From Jaapia argillacea MUCL 33604 (Eukaryota; Basidiomycota; Agaricomycetes; Jaapiales; Jaapiaceae), in NCBI GenBank assembly GCA_000697665.1, contig KL197721.1, positions 391,376-455,375 on the forward strand: a stretch of DNA of 64,000 nucleotides, given 5' to 3'. The notes below the pieces were generated by a model that was not told the origin of the DNA, did no database searches, and was given only the letters and a program-made list of their open reading frames with translations. Position numbers and translations under genes: made by a program. This document shows, one piece after another, positions 23,405 to 35,844 of the stretch. The first letter of the stretch is position 1. Every line of letters begins with the position of its first letter.

Positions 23405-24425
23405 CTTGAAGACGTGCGAAGGCTTAGAGGAATTAAAGTAGGTCGTAAGGAGGTGAGATGCTGGACTGTTGTGTCCAGGAGAACATCTTTATAGTAAGTA
23501 AAGGAACATCGCCCATCGAGGTCAAACAAGGTCCGCCTAAGCGTTGATAGAACCGCGTGAGGGCTGTTGGCAATTCGTAGGCTATGCCACCAACGACAAA
23601 GAGTAAGAACGACAATAATGGCCGAATCCAAGCCGAATCATCCCTGGATATGTCGTGAATGAACTGCCTCTCGTTCTCGACGAACGTTGGACATGGACAA
23701 AGGCTGGTAGCTGATAGAAACCAAGCCTAGAGTTGTTAAAAAGCCGAAGCTCGAAGCCGGAGCGGAACTGGCCGACAGCCGTTTGGAATAAGGCACAGCC
23801 ACACATTACCGGATCAATGGCGTAGCCGCTCGGTAAATCGTCGTTTATCACAGCTGTATTCATAACTATACCCATGCAAAAAAACGCATACAGGCAGGAT
23901 TCAGTTTCCGCTGTTAGCCGCCAACAAGCGGTCCTGGTAAGGCAGTTTTCATCAATTCCACGACAGCGTTGACACCGCTAACGGTCGGGCATCAATATTT
24001 CCTATGTCTGTTTTTTTCCGGGCGGTCTATCGATATGAAAACAGCTGCAAGCTGAACGTCACAGCCTGTTCCTGGACTCGAACTTCGACAAGGGATGCTG
24101 ATGAATGTGTTGAAACAAGGTTGAAATCGTCCAGAACGTCAGGGCACCAGGTTGAATCTCAGAGGTTCTAAGAGCTTTCTCGTCAATAGAAGAGAGGTGT
24201 GACAACTTGAAGTCGGCAAACTATTTCCCGAATCAGATATCATGCCGATGGAGAGGCCTCAATGGAATCCAAAATTCAAGATAATGGTCTTTAAGATTAA
24301 CCTTAGGCGAAAGCTGTGTGTTGATGAGGGCTGGGATGATGTCGCATGTGCGTGTAGGCGTCAAAGTACTGTAGCATCCATCATCTCGCTCCCTAGCCTC
24401 GACATCATATGAATCATATCTAATC
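23405..24425. other. Intergenic between peptidase 4 and GH28
   Basis: About 1 kb. Open frames on the minus strand (23392-23875) have no recognisable content. Nothing else is seen except the TATA box. Confidence 0.5.
23487..23494 (-). promoter_or_regulatory. TATA box of aspartic peptidase 4
   Basis: Minus-strand CTATAAAG, 83-90 bp before the ATG at 23404. Confidence 0.5.
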
Positions 24426-26586
24426 TCAAGCGCGTCCCGTGGCGTTACATGGCCCTGTTCAATGAAAGGTAAGGAATCAATGATTACTGCGAGCGAATAA
24501 CAACGAATGAACAAACCAGGAAGTCCCGTCTCGCTCACAACGTTCACGCAAACATAGCTTGGTGTTGTTCCAGCTGGAGGAGTGACGTCAAAGTCACCAA
24601 ATACCATGTTCGGGCAAGGAGCGTTAGGGCTGCATTCGATGTCTGCAACTGCTCCAAAGGATTAATATTGTCGTTAGTAGCCATTCGATTCTCGCTTTAG
24701 CTTCAGCAAATAAGGCGAGACTTACGTTTGTTCGCCAAAGAAGTCCCAGTCCAATTGTAGAACGAGAGATTGCTGAACTGGAAGTATGAAGGTGTGTCGT
24801 TTCTTCGGAACGGTCAGCTGTCAGATGAGCCTCCAGACACAATAGCCAAACCACTTACGCATATCCACCGTTTGTTTGATACAAGTGCATGGGCACGTTC
24901 ACCCTATCAACATACACATTCCGAGCGACGACGTCCTTCACATAGCCTAATGGCACTTAAAAATCGAGTCCAGACGTGCCAGGTATTGGGGAACTCACCA
25001 GTTCCTCCGCCTCCTCCTGTGGGTGGTGTCCCGTTTACTGTGGCAGTCCAAGACTTGAAGTAAACCTAAAAAAGACTACCATCAATTTCCCTCAAAAGGC
25101 CACATAAAAGTTTCACGAACTCCACTGCCCATGTTAGGCTGGATATTTGTTGGAAGTCGAAGAAGCTAGATCAAGGAGCTGGCTATTAGCATGATTTTCG
25201 CGGCTTTATGATTTTGGAACGAACCTGAAGGTTCTCCATGACGACATTCTCCACGTTATCGGGCTAACCGACAAGCAGCAATGAGAATTGGATAGAGAAT
25301 GGAGGAAGAATATAGTGTAGAGTACCAAATCGACGTATTGGCCCAAAGAACCGAATGCGATTCCGTTCCCACCTCGGCATATCACGTTTTGAACGTATAG
25401 ATTGGTTGTGTTCTGGGTAAGGGAGTATGATCAGTGGCCGCGGAGCATAGAAAATGTGGAGCGAGGGGGACATACACCCTTGATAGCGAGACAATCATCT
25501 CCACAAGTCACATCCCAATTAAGAAGCGACACGCTGTCGCTACGATACGTATCGATCCCTACACAAGTTTCAGACGGACATAAACGTTGACTTCTCAAAA
25601 AAACACACCGTCGGTATTGGGAACGATACTACCCGAACACTGGTCAACTCACATCGGAAAAGTCAAGGCCGAATACTTACTTTTGCCCAGCGTATGTCGT
25701 ATCCGTATTCGTCGCATTACATACCATACCATCATACACCACATCCACCGAATCTGCCACTGTGTTACACCAAAACGGCGGCGAGTCGATATGGAAGTTG
25801 TTAACAACCCCGCGTTGCACGTGGGATAGGGTGAAAGCGATAGGTCGACCGTCACCGTCTAAACGAGGTTGTGCGCCTGTGGCATAGTATGACCACCAAG
25901 GCTGTGGAGGAGGAGAAATAAGTAAGACCAATTAGAAGCAAACTTAGGACGAATAGCCCCACCTGGCCATTGCCTTTGATCCCGCCTTGACCGTGCGCAT
26001 CGATGATGAAATCGTTCCCGGTTACGACGAACCAAGAAGCTTGGTCCTAGAAATACACAAGATGTTAATCAGCCCTACCAGTATTTTGGGAGAACCCACC
26101 TGGATGAAGACGACTCTGTAGGTGCTGTTGTAGTTTAACCAGTATTGATAATCTGGAATAAACTAGAAGGTCGCGTTGATTGTCACCCAGTTTACTCAGG
26201 AGAGACGCGGAAGCTTCCACTCACACTGAGATATCCGTAGAGGTCGACTTGGGAAGAAACCAAATTCCAAGTCATTTTCCTGTTCGAAATCTGTGTCATT
26301 TGGAAAGTCTAGGGGTCTGGCGGAGTTGTTACAAACCTTGTGATGTTATAGTCTCCAGCACCAAAAATGACTTGTCCATATTGACCACATTCCGAGATGG
26401 CTGCCTCAACCTGGCAGACGTAATCAATATGGGCAAGACGAAAGGGTCGATGACTCTCGGCTTTACCTGGTCCGTGTCATCCAGTCCCGCTCCGAGAGGT
26501 TGAAGGGTACAAACTTTGGCATTAGTCTGGGCTACTGAGAAGAGAAATAGGCCCAACGAAAGCAAAATGCCCGCGATTGGAGTCAT
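24426..26586 (-). CDS. Secreted glycoside hydrolase family 28 (pectinase-like)
   Basis: Right-handed beta-helix enzyme of the polygalacturonase family. The ATG at 26586 starts a signal peptide (MTPIAGILLSLGLFLFSVAQ); the mature part begins KVCTLQPLGAGLDDTDQV. Many short introns. Two of the four family signatures are exact: NTDGIDTYRSDS (about 25540-25620) and VTCGDDCLAIKG (about 25490-25520). The third, normally GHG, reads GGNGIAFGSLGQY (about 25340-25385), and the RIK segment is GVYFKSW. The carboxylates are kept, so it is probably active, but on a substrate other than plain polygalacturonan: exo-acting, xylogalacturonan or rhamnogalacturonan types are possible. The last exon joins LPG to PCNATGRA, with the stop at 24426-24428. 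Confidence 0.88.
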
Positions 26587-26646
26587 TGTGAGATGGAAAT
26601 AGTCCTGGAAGGGTGACGGTTGAGGGCATGTTGTTGGGACGCTTGG

Positions 26647-26660
26647 GGAATATATATTCC
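26647..26660 (-). promoter_or_regulatory. TATA box within a palindrome, GH28 promoter
   Basis: GGAATATATATTCC is a perfect 14-bp palindrome 61-74 bp before the GH28 ATG. It includes TATATA in the right place for a core promoter. Confidence 0.5.
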
Positions 26661-27099
26661 ATGTTCTATGACTTCGGAATGGAGTAGCACGATCCGACGG
26701 TGACGAGACCAAGTCATGGGATAGTGGTCACAGTTGAAAAGGAAGCGTTAGGAAGAGCTAAAGAAGGGTCGAAGAAGAATGAAGACAACGCACAATCTCG
26801 GGCCGAGCGGACCACATGTCCGCGACCTTTCTCTCGATGGCAGAACTCAAGCGGGCGGCTCACTGTGGGTCATTACAGAGGATTGTGTTCCTACAAGCCA
26901 AGGCGGCCGAATGCGATATCTCCTTCGTCAATTGAATAAGCGTGTGTCCATCATTGTCGGAGAGCACAAGAGGAACGCCCGAGACGTGTAGTTCGACTCG
27001 AGTTGACTAACGAGAAGCAAAGATCCCTCGACTCCTCGTCCATGTCCAACAGGGTTGTCAGAAATGTGTGACCCTGTTACACCCCCCTCACTCGTCCCT

Positions 27100-27390
27100 T
27101 CCTATCTGTCAGAAGGTAGAGCATCCTCCTGCTGTTCGAGAAGCCGATATCCACCGGATACGAGTGGGACGGCGGCGAATACAACGAAAATCTTCGGAGT
27201 CGTTGGCCTTAGCATCGGCACCAAAGGATAAGCGAGTAGGGAATGTGTTTACCTGGCAAATGTTGCTTGAAAATGACGTGATATGCCTGTCGATTTCGGG
27301 AATTGAGATCCAGTATGTGAATGGAAAGGGGATTACGATAAAGAAATGGACGAACGGTAGTGGTAGAAGCTCGTTCGCATGAGTGATGTT
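27100..27390 (-). pseudogene. Partial, decayed paralogue of the multi-span membrane protein
   Basis: Read on the minus strand, 27253-27352 gives FVHFFIVIPFPFTYWISIPEI, which aligns with FLHFITVVVLPFSYWIVTLEI of the gene just upstream. An intron-like GTAAAC follows at the matching place. Then 27140-27195 gives KIFVVFAAVPLVSGGYRLL, which aligns with ILAVSVAVPPFISFLYLLP. No N-terminal exons, long cytosolic tail or start were found, so this looks like the leftover 3' part of a tandem copy. The alignment was made by eye. Confidence 0.5.
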
Positions 27391-27770
27391 GCATGTTCGG
27401 CGGGGTCAAAGGGAGTCAAGGGAAGATACATTCACCAAATGTTGCAGAGAGGGAGTTTAACCTTGCCCGAGTAGCTGTGAGCGTTCCGTTGGTGACAAAG
27501 TCCATCAGCGTACCATGGATGTCGGGCCTCGTTGCCTGGAACGAGGGAGGTCTATCCGGAGAATTAACAACGTCCCTACACTCGGTGGTTTATGATGGTC
27601 GGGTAACTGAAGTCACTTCAACTTCAAATGTGCCCTGATTGTATCAAGCGAATCTGAGCTGATCAAAGTCCAGTAGTGCAATTCGGCTCAACAAGTACAA
27701 TGGATCCCAGAACTCTCAACCCATTCCCAGAAAACCCCTCCAAACCATGCTGTGCCATCTATCATTCCTG

Positions 27771-29191
27771 TCACCTGTGCTCGTACGCAAGCGGAGTGTA
27801 TTCCTGCGTTTCCACATGTCCCAAGTTGGGGGGAGGTTGGCCATACTCCTGACGCGGAGAGTGGAGTGGGACGTCAACACCCCATTGGTTGTGCGACACC
27901 GGTTCCTTTCCGAGTGACTCGATGCTGGCTGAGCGACTCCTGCGCTCTCCGACACGGCACGTCAAAAAGCGAACCCAAGCAAGATTCCAGAACCACCGAG
28001 GCAGTCGGGGGAGCAAGTACAGGAACGATATAAATGGCGGGACAGCAACTGAGACCGCCAGAATCTTGATGAGTGCGACGTTAGGGGTATGATTAGAGTG
28101 GTTATGGCACGATCAGAATGAAGGACGTACCTGGCCAAAAGTGGCTTGGGAATTGACACCATTGTCGATCTGAAGGTCTGCGCCGATCTCGAGGGTGACG
28201 ATCCAGTAACTGAAGGGTAATACCACAACGGTGATGAAGTGGAGAAAGGGATAATTGTCACAAACAACTCGCCTGTTGATATGGGAACGTCAGGTTTGGC
28301 CTACTGATGACAAAATACCAATCGGTTTCTCACCATATCCGCCAGACAGGGAATATTCCGTTACCTGCCCATATCGCTTTTCGACGCAAGATTGTACAGG
28401 TGATCCAACTCACAATCAGAATGAACCATGGGATAAGGCCGATTAAGCCCCACTCCACTGAAAATACGAAGGGGACGACTGGGATTATGAACATAAAGAT
28501 GAGGAGGTCTTGAGCCAAACCCTCCGAGTCGCAAGCAACTTGGCTCAAAGATCCGTGTTTGGTGGCGATGGATAGATAAACCAAGATCCCAATCCAACAG
28601 GGAATCATGAGAAGGACGAGGATGCGATTGATCCACCACCTTTCTCTCCCTTTGCCGTAAACCGCATGCATTCGTGTATCCTTTTGGAAGAGTGAACGAA
28701 GGGCGTAAATAGCCAATGTGATTGATAAAGGAGAACCAGCGGTTATGAGTGCGTAGGTTCCGTGGAGGCGAGTGAGGGAGTGATCGGCGATGGATATAAA
28801 GGTGGTGATGACGAGCGAGTAAACCGACAGGATTTGTGCGTAGAAGGTCGTCGCGACTTCGTCGGGTGAGTACAGAATTAAAAGTGCGAGGCAGACATTC
28901 GTCACATAAGCTGTTGCATGGGAGATCAACCCCAAGAGCCACCAAAAAAATGAGAAGTGTCTTACTTGATACGCGCACATACAAGCCGGCCACATCAGCA
29001 TTTGGACAATAACCGAATTCGCAAGAGTCCTGAGGAGGGTTGAGGCAGTAATACTGATAATAGCTGTTCTGGGAGGAAATGTTGAAAAAAGTCAACATAT
29101 CCATCGTGGCGGGGCATGGCTGGTTTGTAATATTCCAGCACGCAGGGAGAGGTGGGTAGCTATAGACTGCCTCGCCAGTAGTGTTGCTCAT
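27771..29191 (-). CDS. Multi-span membrane protein, basidiomycete family of unknown function
   Basis: No function is known to me. Exon 1 (28966-29191) encodes an outside-facing N-terminus with four or more cysteines and N-glycosylation sites (NTTG, NITN, NISS), then GYCPNADVAGLYVRVS. Exon 2 (28365-28910) adds about six hydrophobic spans, including YVTNVCLALLILYSP, SITLAIYALRSL and IPWFILIVSWITCTIL. Further exons give FLHFITVVVLPFSYWIVTLEI and ILAVSVAVPPFISFLYLLP, then a cytosolic tail of about 70 residues with a Pro-rich end, stop at 27771. The segment (G)N-x-D-(V/I)-AG-x-x-VR-(I/V)-S followed by a 7-TM-like array recurs in uncharacterised mushroom proteins and looks receptor- or channel-like. 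The third exon's acceptor (about 28265) is my best guess. Confidence 0.7.
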
Positions 29192-29901
29192 TGCAGTGGA
29201 ATGTCAGACGGGGATGGGTGGATGTCGGGTGAGAGCCTCCTTAAGAGACTACTAACGGAGTCTTCTTGGGTTACGCAAATCAGCTCGCAGGATGGGCATG
29301 GCAACGTGATTGACTCGATGATGGAGCGCCCAGGGACAATGGGCCCGAGAAGGTCGGGGTTGCGTCGCTGACTTAACCATGTAACGAAGGGCGCCCCCAG
29401 GTGCGACTTCTGATGTCGATATCATATAGACACCGCCCCCAACAGTTCAGATGTTCCATTTCGATAACGATGTTTGTCTTAACTTGGAACGTGCAGCCTC
29501 GTGTAACCATAGCCCCCGTTGCGACTGAAGGGGCTGTCAGTTGGGTGCCAACAGAAGGAGCCAAGAAGGAACGGCAGGCCAATTGATCACCAGAAGATGG
29601 TGGGGAATAATACGTACCTCAACGGCAACAGGTGAAGTGATTACATCCACCCAACGTGCGCGTGGGTGCCGCGTCCGTGAAGGGGTGGACGAACTCATAA
29701 CACAGAGACCAACCTTCCTGGGACCTTCGTGTCGGTCGGGTTTCAAGGACGTTGGTCAGGACATGACTGTCACATCAGCCATACCGGCCAGTGTGATGCG
29801 TAACGACTCCCGCTGGACTATCATCGGGCATTATTGCGGAGACCGGGTTATCGGCAATGCGTTGACCGGTTTGCTCACAGAGCCATGCCCGAGGTCACTG
29901 A
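29192..29901. other. Divergent intergenic before VWA8
   Basis: About 710 bp. The long open frame at 29541-30038 overlaps the VWA8 start in another frame and has no domain. A 5' exon of VWA8 may hide here. Confidence 0.45.
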
Positions 29902-32900
29902 CCGAGTTCTGGTATTCATGGGCTATTCTCGCGCATAAAGCTGGCTTCGATATCGCTGTTGCTCGCGAGAGCGTCTCGTTCGAGTATCAAACTGGTCAAT
30001 GTGGCTCCCCGGCGACGCCTTGCACAAATTCTCACTGAACTCAGACCTCCACCTCCTTCCGTGGGTACTCTGAAGCTAGGGGACACAATCTTCGAAGTTC
30101 CAGCATCTCAAGCTCCGTCGAGATTACCCCACACTAGAGATCTCCTGGAACTCGAGGATAATGTGAACTTGGATAACTTGCACTTCGTTCTCCAGAAGTA
30201 CTTGCTTGGACAGGACGTCTTCTTGCTCTCGCAGCCCGGTTCATATGCTAGGCGATTGGCCATGTCATTTTGCCGGTATGAGAAGATACTATGTGCATAT
30301 ACCCTCTCATTCTGACACTATTCCCAGTTTGATCAACTCGGAATACGAATACGTCGCGCTGCATCGGGATGTCGGCGAAACCGAGCTGAAGCAAGGGAGG
30401 GAAATTCGCTCAGGAGGCAATCTCGTCTATGTGGATAGTGCAGCTGTTCGTGCAGTTAAACTGGGTCGTATTCTGATCATAGAAGGGGTGGAGAAAGCCG
30501 AGCGAGGAATCATGCCTGTATGGAGTTTTGTATCTTCTCCGTGTAGCTCCTGTATCTATCTAATGCAATATCCAGGTTTTAAACAATCTTCTGGAGAATC
30601 GGGAAATGTGTGTTTGCTTCGCTCGTCATCTTCCGCTATTTTCTGAGCGTTATGCTGATGTTCAGGAACCTGGACGACGGAACCCATATTATACACCCAC
30701 ATCGCTACGCCCTTCTAGAAGCCGCAGATTCTGAGGATTTGGCACCCGGAAAGATATTTATACCCGCCCACAAGAACTTCCGAGTCATCGCGATCGCTGC
30801 TCCCGTCCCTCCCAACCCTGGTGTCCCACTGGACCCTCCATTCCGGAGTCGCTTCCAAGCTCGTTTCGTCGACCCAGTCGGGTCGCTTCTGTCATTGAGC
30901 AAGCCTCTGATCGCGTCCAATCCATCAAAGTCCAATATCGCAGACAAGATCCGCGACATCATCCTGTCGACTCAATACGCGAGCGAAACCCGTAGTTCCT
31001 TGGAATCTGTCTCGAAATCGTCGTTACCGGCGTTCCCACAGACCGCTTTGGTAAAACTCTATGGTATCACCGGGAAGTTCCCTCCTCCCCAGGAACTCTC
31101 GCCCGGACATCTGGCAAGACTTTTCCTAACCATTCACCCTGGTCTCATCCATAGTCCCTTCTCCGCATGGGCTTTACTAAGCCGGCAGACCGAAGAAGCT
31201 GGGTTAGGTCCTCTTGGCAGTCCGTCTCCTGTGGAAGGAGAAGAACTTGGTTTACTTGGTTATCGAGTTTCCCGTGTCGATCGGATTAATGAACGCACGG
31301 CGAAAGTCAAATTTGACCTCCCCGACGGTACCTCTGTCTCGCACGACGTTTCTGCAGGACCAAGACCCCTTCGGTCCCTCCCATTCACGGGCGAACTCGA
31401 CTTTTTGACGACGAGGCGGTTCATGGGCCTCCTTACCTGTTTCTTACAAGCTCACGCTCTTGGCTGGGATATGTCCTTCATACCTCCCGCGTCGCCCTCT
31501 ACGGCCTCCTGCTCAACGTCTTTGCTTGTCAAAGTTTTTGGCGAGATTTTGGGTTATGAAGTTGAGGGGATTCATATGTATAAGGAGCTTGGGGGGAGAG
31601 AATTGGTGATGAGAAGGATGATTGCGGGTGATGGTTCAACCTCTTGGGCTCCCAGGTAGGTTTCGCCGGTCTCCTCTATAAATTGACCTCATCTTTTGTT
31701 GTTCTCCTTCAAGTCCGTTGATAGAAGGCGCTTGGAAAGGACGCCTCGTCCATTTGTCTGGCATTGATGTCATTGGATCAACAGCGGGCTCGTTGTCCAG
31801 ACTCATCCAGGATCGCGAAATCGAACTTTGGGAAGCCAAGAGGATTGTTGCTGAAGCTTCCGAAGATGAAGTGAGATCTTTCTCGCCATTATTCTCCAGG
31901 TCCTTGCTCATAAATCCAAGATATCTTCGCAAGAGCTCTCCGTAGCTCACCCATCTTTCCGGATCATCTCGACAGCATCAAAATCGATCCCACTACGAGA
32001 CTGGTTATTCCACGAACACGCCAATATGTTCTTCCCCATCCCAGCTCAGCCCATGGACCGTCAAGAGGAATCGGAAGTTCTCCTCCAAACGGGTTGTCCA
32101 CTTCCAATCGTCAATAACCTCTTGGACTTTGCGTCAAAGTATCGAGAGAGCATGTCTATAGAGACCGTTCAGAAGAACAGGAAACTTGGCACGGCGTCTT
32201 TGGTCAGGATCGCTCATCGTGTAGCCAAATTTCCGGGAGAGTTGGATCTTCATTCGATGATTAGTCGCTCGATCCTCTCCGATTTCCTGCCAGTTGCTGA
32301 GAAGATGAGCTTGTCTGTGTTCTACGAGGATGCTGGCATTCGACTTCAGAACCCATCTGTAAGTCCATTTAGATTTAAATGTCATAAGTTCTGGTCACCA
32401 ATGAGACTGCTTTCAGTTCAACCCTCCTCCATTAATCCAAGATAATTTTTTGGTATTCCCCGACGTCAATGATTCCACGCGGCCGACAAAGATTCCGCTT
32501 TTCAATGCCGCTGAAGATCCCGAAGGCGTTGCTTCCCATGTTCCCCATATGGATCATTTTTACGAGAACAACTTGCAAACAGGTCTTATGCGTGATGTCG
32601 CCATCGATCTTGAGGTGCTTGGGGAACATGTGGTCCTCCTAGGAAATCAGGTGAACTTGATTTCTTCTTCTTTCGCCCTTGTGCTGAATTCCAGTATGTT
32701 TGTAGGGCGTTGGTAAGAATAAGATTGTTGATCGGTTTGTGGTGCATCAAATTTGTTGTTAAGCCTTAACTTAATTTGCCATTTTTCAGACTCTGCCAGG
32801 TAAAGTTTTGAAAGTCGTTTCCCAGCCAGCTCACGCGGCCCTAATCCGGGAGGTTCCTCTAGCTACTTGGACGGCCACGCGAATACATCCAGTTGCACCG

Positions 32901-35504
32901 CGATACAACCGTCAACCAACTCATGTTCCAAACTTCCTTAGAAGGTGGCGTCATCAAGTACACCGATTCTCCGCTTCTCCGAGCCATCACCTATGGACGG
33001 GTCATTATTATTGACGAAGCAGACAAGGCACCGGAACATGTAATTGCTATCTTCCGCAGCCTTGCGGCCCATAGCGAAATGACCCTTGCTGATGGTCGGC
33101 GTGTCCGAGCCGTCCGTGAGCGTGAAGGAGATATCGTTGTCCATCCCAATTTCAGGCTTATACTGCTGGCCAACAGGCCCGGTTATCGTGCGCGCCTCTC
33201 TTGATATGTCTTCCCACATTCACACCGACTATTTGTGCAGCTTTCCTCGGAAACCATTTCCTCCAGGTCCTTGGAGATACCTTCAGCTGGTTCGTTGAGT
33301 TGCCTATATGCTCATCTTTGTTTTCACACCGCTTTCCAGCCATTCAGTCCCCAACCCTGATATAGATTCTGAGCGGAAACTGTTGATGCAGTTGGCCCCC
33401 GAGTTATCGGAAGATGTTTTACGACGCCTGGTACTGACGTTCCATGACCTTCGCAAGGGTTATGAAGACGGATCGCTTACATATCCCTACTCTTTGAGAG
33501 GTTTGTGTGACCTTGTGGATTGATTGTGTTCTAACGCGAACACCACTGCAGAACTGATCAACATCGTTCGTCACATGAGGGCATACCCTCAAGATACCCT
33601 AGAGAAGACGCTACGAAATATTTTTGACTTCGACGTGTACAAGCCGGAAACCATCGATAAATTAGCTGATATCCTAGAACACCATGGGTACGCCTTTCTT
33701 CAGCGCACTTCTAAATCTCCTTCTCATATCACCTTGTAGCTTGGCAGTAAAGAATCTTGGGTTAGATGCCGCTAGGGAAGCCGCGCGGAAGCAAGTTTTA
33801 GACCTCAAATTCGAGCCAAAAGGATCGACGGAATTAGACGCACCCAAGTTCGGCAAGGAAGATCCAAATAACCAACCCCACACCGGAGGGAATACGTGGG
33901 CGGGTGGTGTATGTGGTCTCTGACTTTGTTGGCCTGCAATACACTGACCTATTGATTCAGACGGGCGGGCGTGATACTGCTGGTCTTGGCGGTCGTGGGG
34001 GGTATATGCGCCTATACAAAGGGCACGATATCAACCAGGTCATATGAGGCTCTCATTCCGCTTTACATGTTTGCTCATAGGTCATTCTATAGATCTCGGA
34101 TGAGCTGAAGAACGATGTTCCTGACCATATCAAGGAGAAGGCCCGGGCGATGGCTCGAGAGGAATTGGCACGTCGATTGGAAGAGTTGAATATGAGTGCT
34201 GGAGAAGCAAGAGGCTACGGGGCCATTTTGACTGCGGTGCAAGCCCACATCACCCAATTATATGATTTGCTCGAGAGTAAGGTCTCCCCGACTCGACGTG
34301 ATTCATTGATCTCATGTCGTCCCCAGACCTTGCTGCGAAGGAAGAGGAGCGAGTGTGGGTCAAGCGACAGACTGACGGCGAGCTCGATGACAGTCGGTTG
34401 ACCGAAGGTCTGACGGGAGAAACGACCGTTTATAAGAGACGTGGCATGGAGAAACCGGAGATGGGTCGACCTCAGATCAAGTGAGTTCTGGGTGGTGTGG
34501 CGACTGGCTTCTGGATGTAACATGGTTTCATTTTCCAGACCGAAGCGAATTAGGTTTGTCTTTGATGTTAGTGGATCAATGTGAGTGGCTCTTGGATGAA
34601 CAGGTTCCCCACTTCTAACCCTCTTGAAGGTATCGTTTCCAATACGATGGACGTTTGGAGCGGAGTATGGAGACCGGTGAGTATGCGAAAAGAATATCAG
34701 CACTCGCGCTAACCTTGCACAGCCGCTATGTTGATGGAAACGTTTGATCGACTGACCCGGAAGGACAAATATGTTTGGGATGTATGTACTCCGTCCTCCT
34801 CCCTGGGCTTTGTGATATTGACCAAGCATCGCCGTAGATGTTCGGTCATGTAAGTTGCTGATCCATTGTATAATCCCCTGTCAGACTCAACAGGTCCTGG
34901 CTTAGTCTGGAGACTCGCCAGAAATCCCCTTGGTACAATCGGATAAGCCCCCAGTTGAAGTGCGCGACCGATGGAAAGTCGTCCAGAAAATGAACATGAT
35001 CACCCAGTACGCTTTCGCCGGAGATTACACAGGTGTGTTGCCGTCAATTTTGGGCCGTCTCAACAACTTGCTCATGGACCATCACAGTGGAGGCCATCGA
35101 AAAGGCGGTTGTTGAGGTGGCGAAGTTTGATTCAGGTACCGTCTCAAGCTCTTGTGATTGGGTCGAGGGGCTTGGCTGACAATCTCCTCTTTTCTCCTTG
35201 TTTTAGATGAATCATTCGTTATTGCTGTTACTGATGCCAACTTCTCGCGGTACGGAATTACCGCTGAGGATTTGAAACGATGTATGAATCGCGATCCCAA
35301 AGTGAAGACTGCCTTGATATGCATTGGGGAAGGAGCTGAGAGTTCGTGGTGAGTGGCGATCTCCCCTCCAAGATTGTTGAATGTCATTGAGCCTTTATAT
35401 CCAGGATTCCCAAGAATTTCCCTGGGCGTGCGTTCAGGGTGACGAACACAAATGACATCCCAAATGTGCTCAGGAGCATTCTATCTGCCATGGTGGAGGG
35501 GTGA
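29902..35504 (+). CDS. VWA8-type AAA ATPase / von Willebrand A domain protein
   Basis: Homologue of mitochondrial VWA8, a dynein-like multi-AAA protein with a C-terminal VWA domain. Basic N-terminal residues (LLARASRSSIKLVNVAPRRR from 29959) suit a matrix-targeting signal. Module 1: VFLLSQPGSYARRLAMSF, ALHRDVGETELKQGREIR, PLDPPFRSRFQARFVDP. Module 2 (about 31450-31870) has no P-loop: the site reads PPASPSTASCSTSLLVKVF. Module 3 has an intact Walker A split by an intron (VVLLGNQ at 32630, GVGKNKIVDRF at 32705), LHRDTTVNQL and Walker B IIIDEADKAP. Then FGKEDPNNQPHTGGNTWAGG, GGRDTAGLGGRGG, LTEGLTGETTVYKRRG, and a VWA domain with MIDAS start VFDVSGSMYRF and VTDANFSRYGI. It is shorter than animal VWA8 before the FGKEDP motif. 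Many introns. The frame is open from 29902 but has no ATG before 30261. Confidence 0.85.
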
Positions 35505-35844
35505 TTGTCCGCGACCACTGTGCGTGTGGTGCACAGTAAATGTCGTCGGGGGGTGGTTCAATGCATGTTTCTTGAAGTCTCGGAAAAGAATGTTACGGCG
35601 TGGGTCTGAAGAAGACCTCCAATAAAATACCGCCCTCCTGAAACTATTCTATATTAGCGCTAAGCAAGAGGGTCACGTCCTCCTTGCTGCGATTAAGACC
35701 GAACGTCGGCATTTGCCGACGCTGCATATCTCATTCCTTCTTGGACCTGGAGTTGACACTGTCACCGGCTGTAATATCTCAGGCTTGCCTCTACTCCCTC
35801 GACGCGTCTTGTTCTTTAGTTGGTTCGACTGCTAGTAACTAAAC
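35505..35844. other. Intergenic between VWA8 and VPS26
   Basis: A 340-bp same-strand gap serving as VPS26 promoter. Pyrimidine-rich just before the ATG; no other element seen. Confidence 0.5.

Larger units (their letters stand above)
26587..27770. other. Intergenic between GH28 and the multi-span protein gene
   Basis: It contains the GH28 promoter and, at about 27100-27390, a relic of the neighbouring membrane-protein gene (separate entry). Open frames at 27393-27638 and 26700-26991 show no domain. Confidence 0.5.

Noticed and set aside
29541-30038. 165-codon frame overlapping the VWA8 start
   Set aside because: The overlapping VWA8 frame is supported by strong family motifs; this frame has none.
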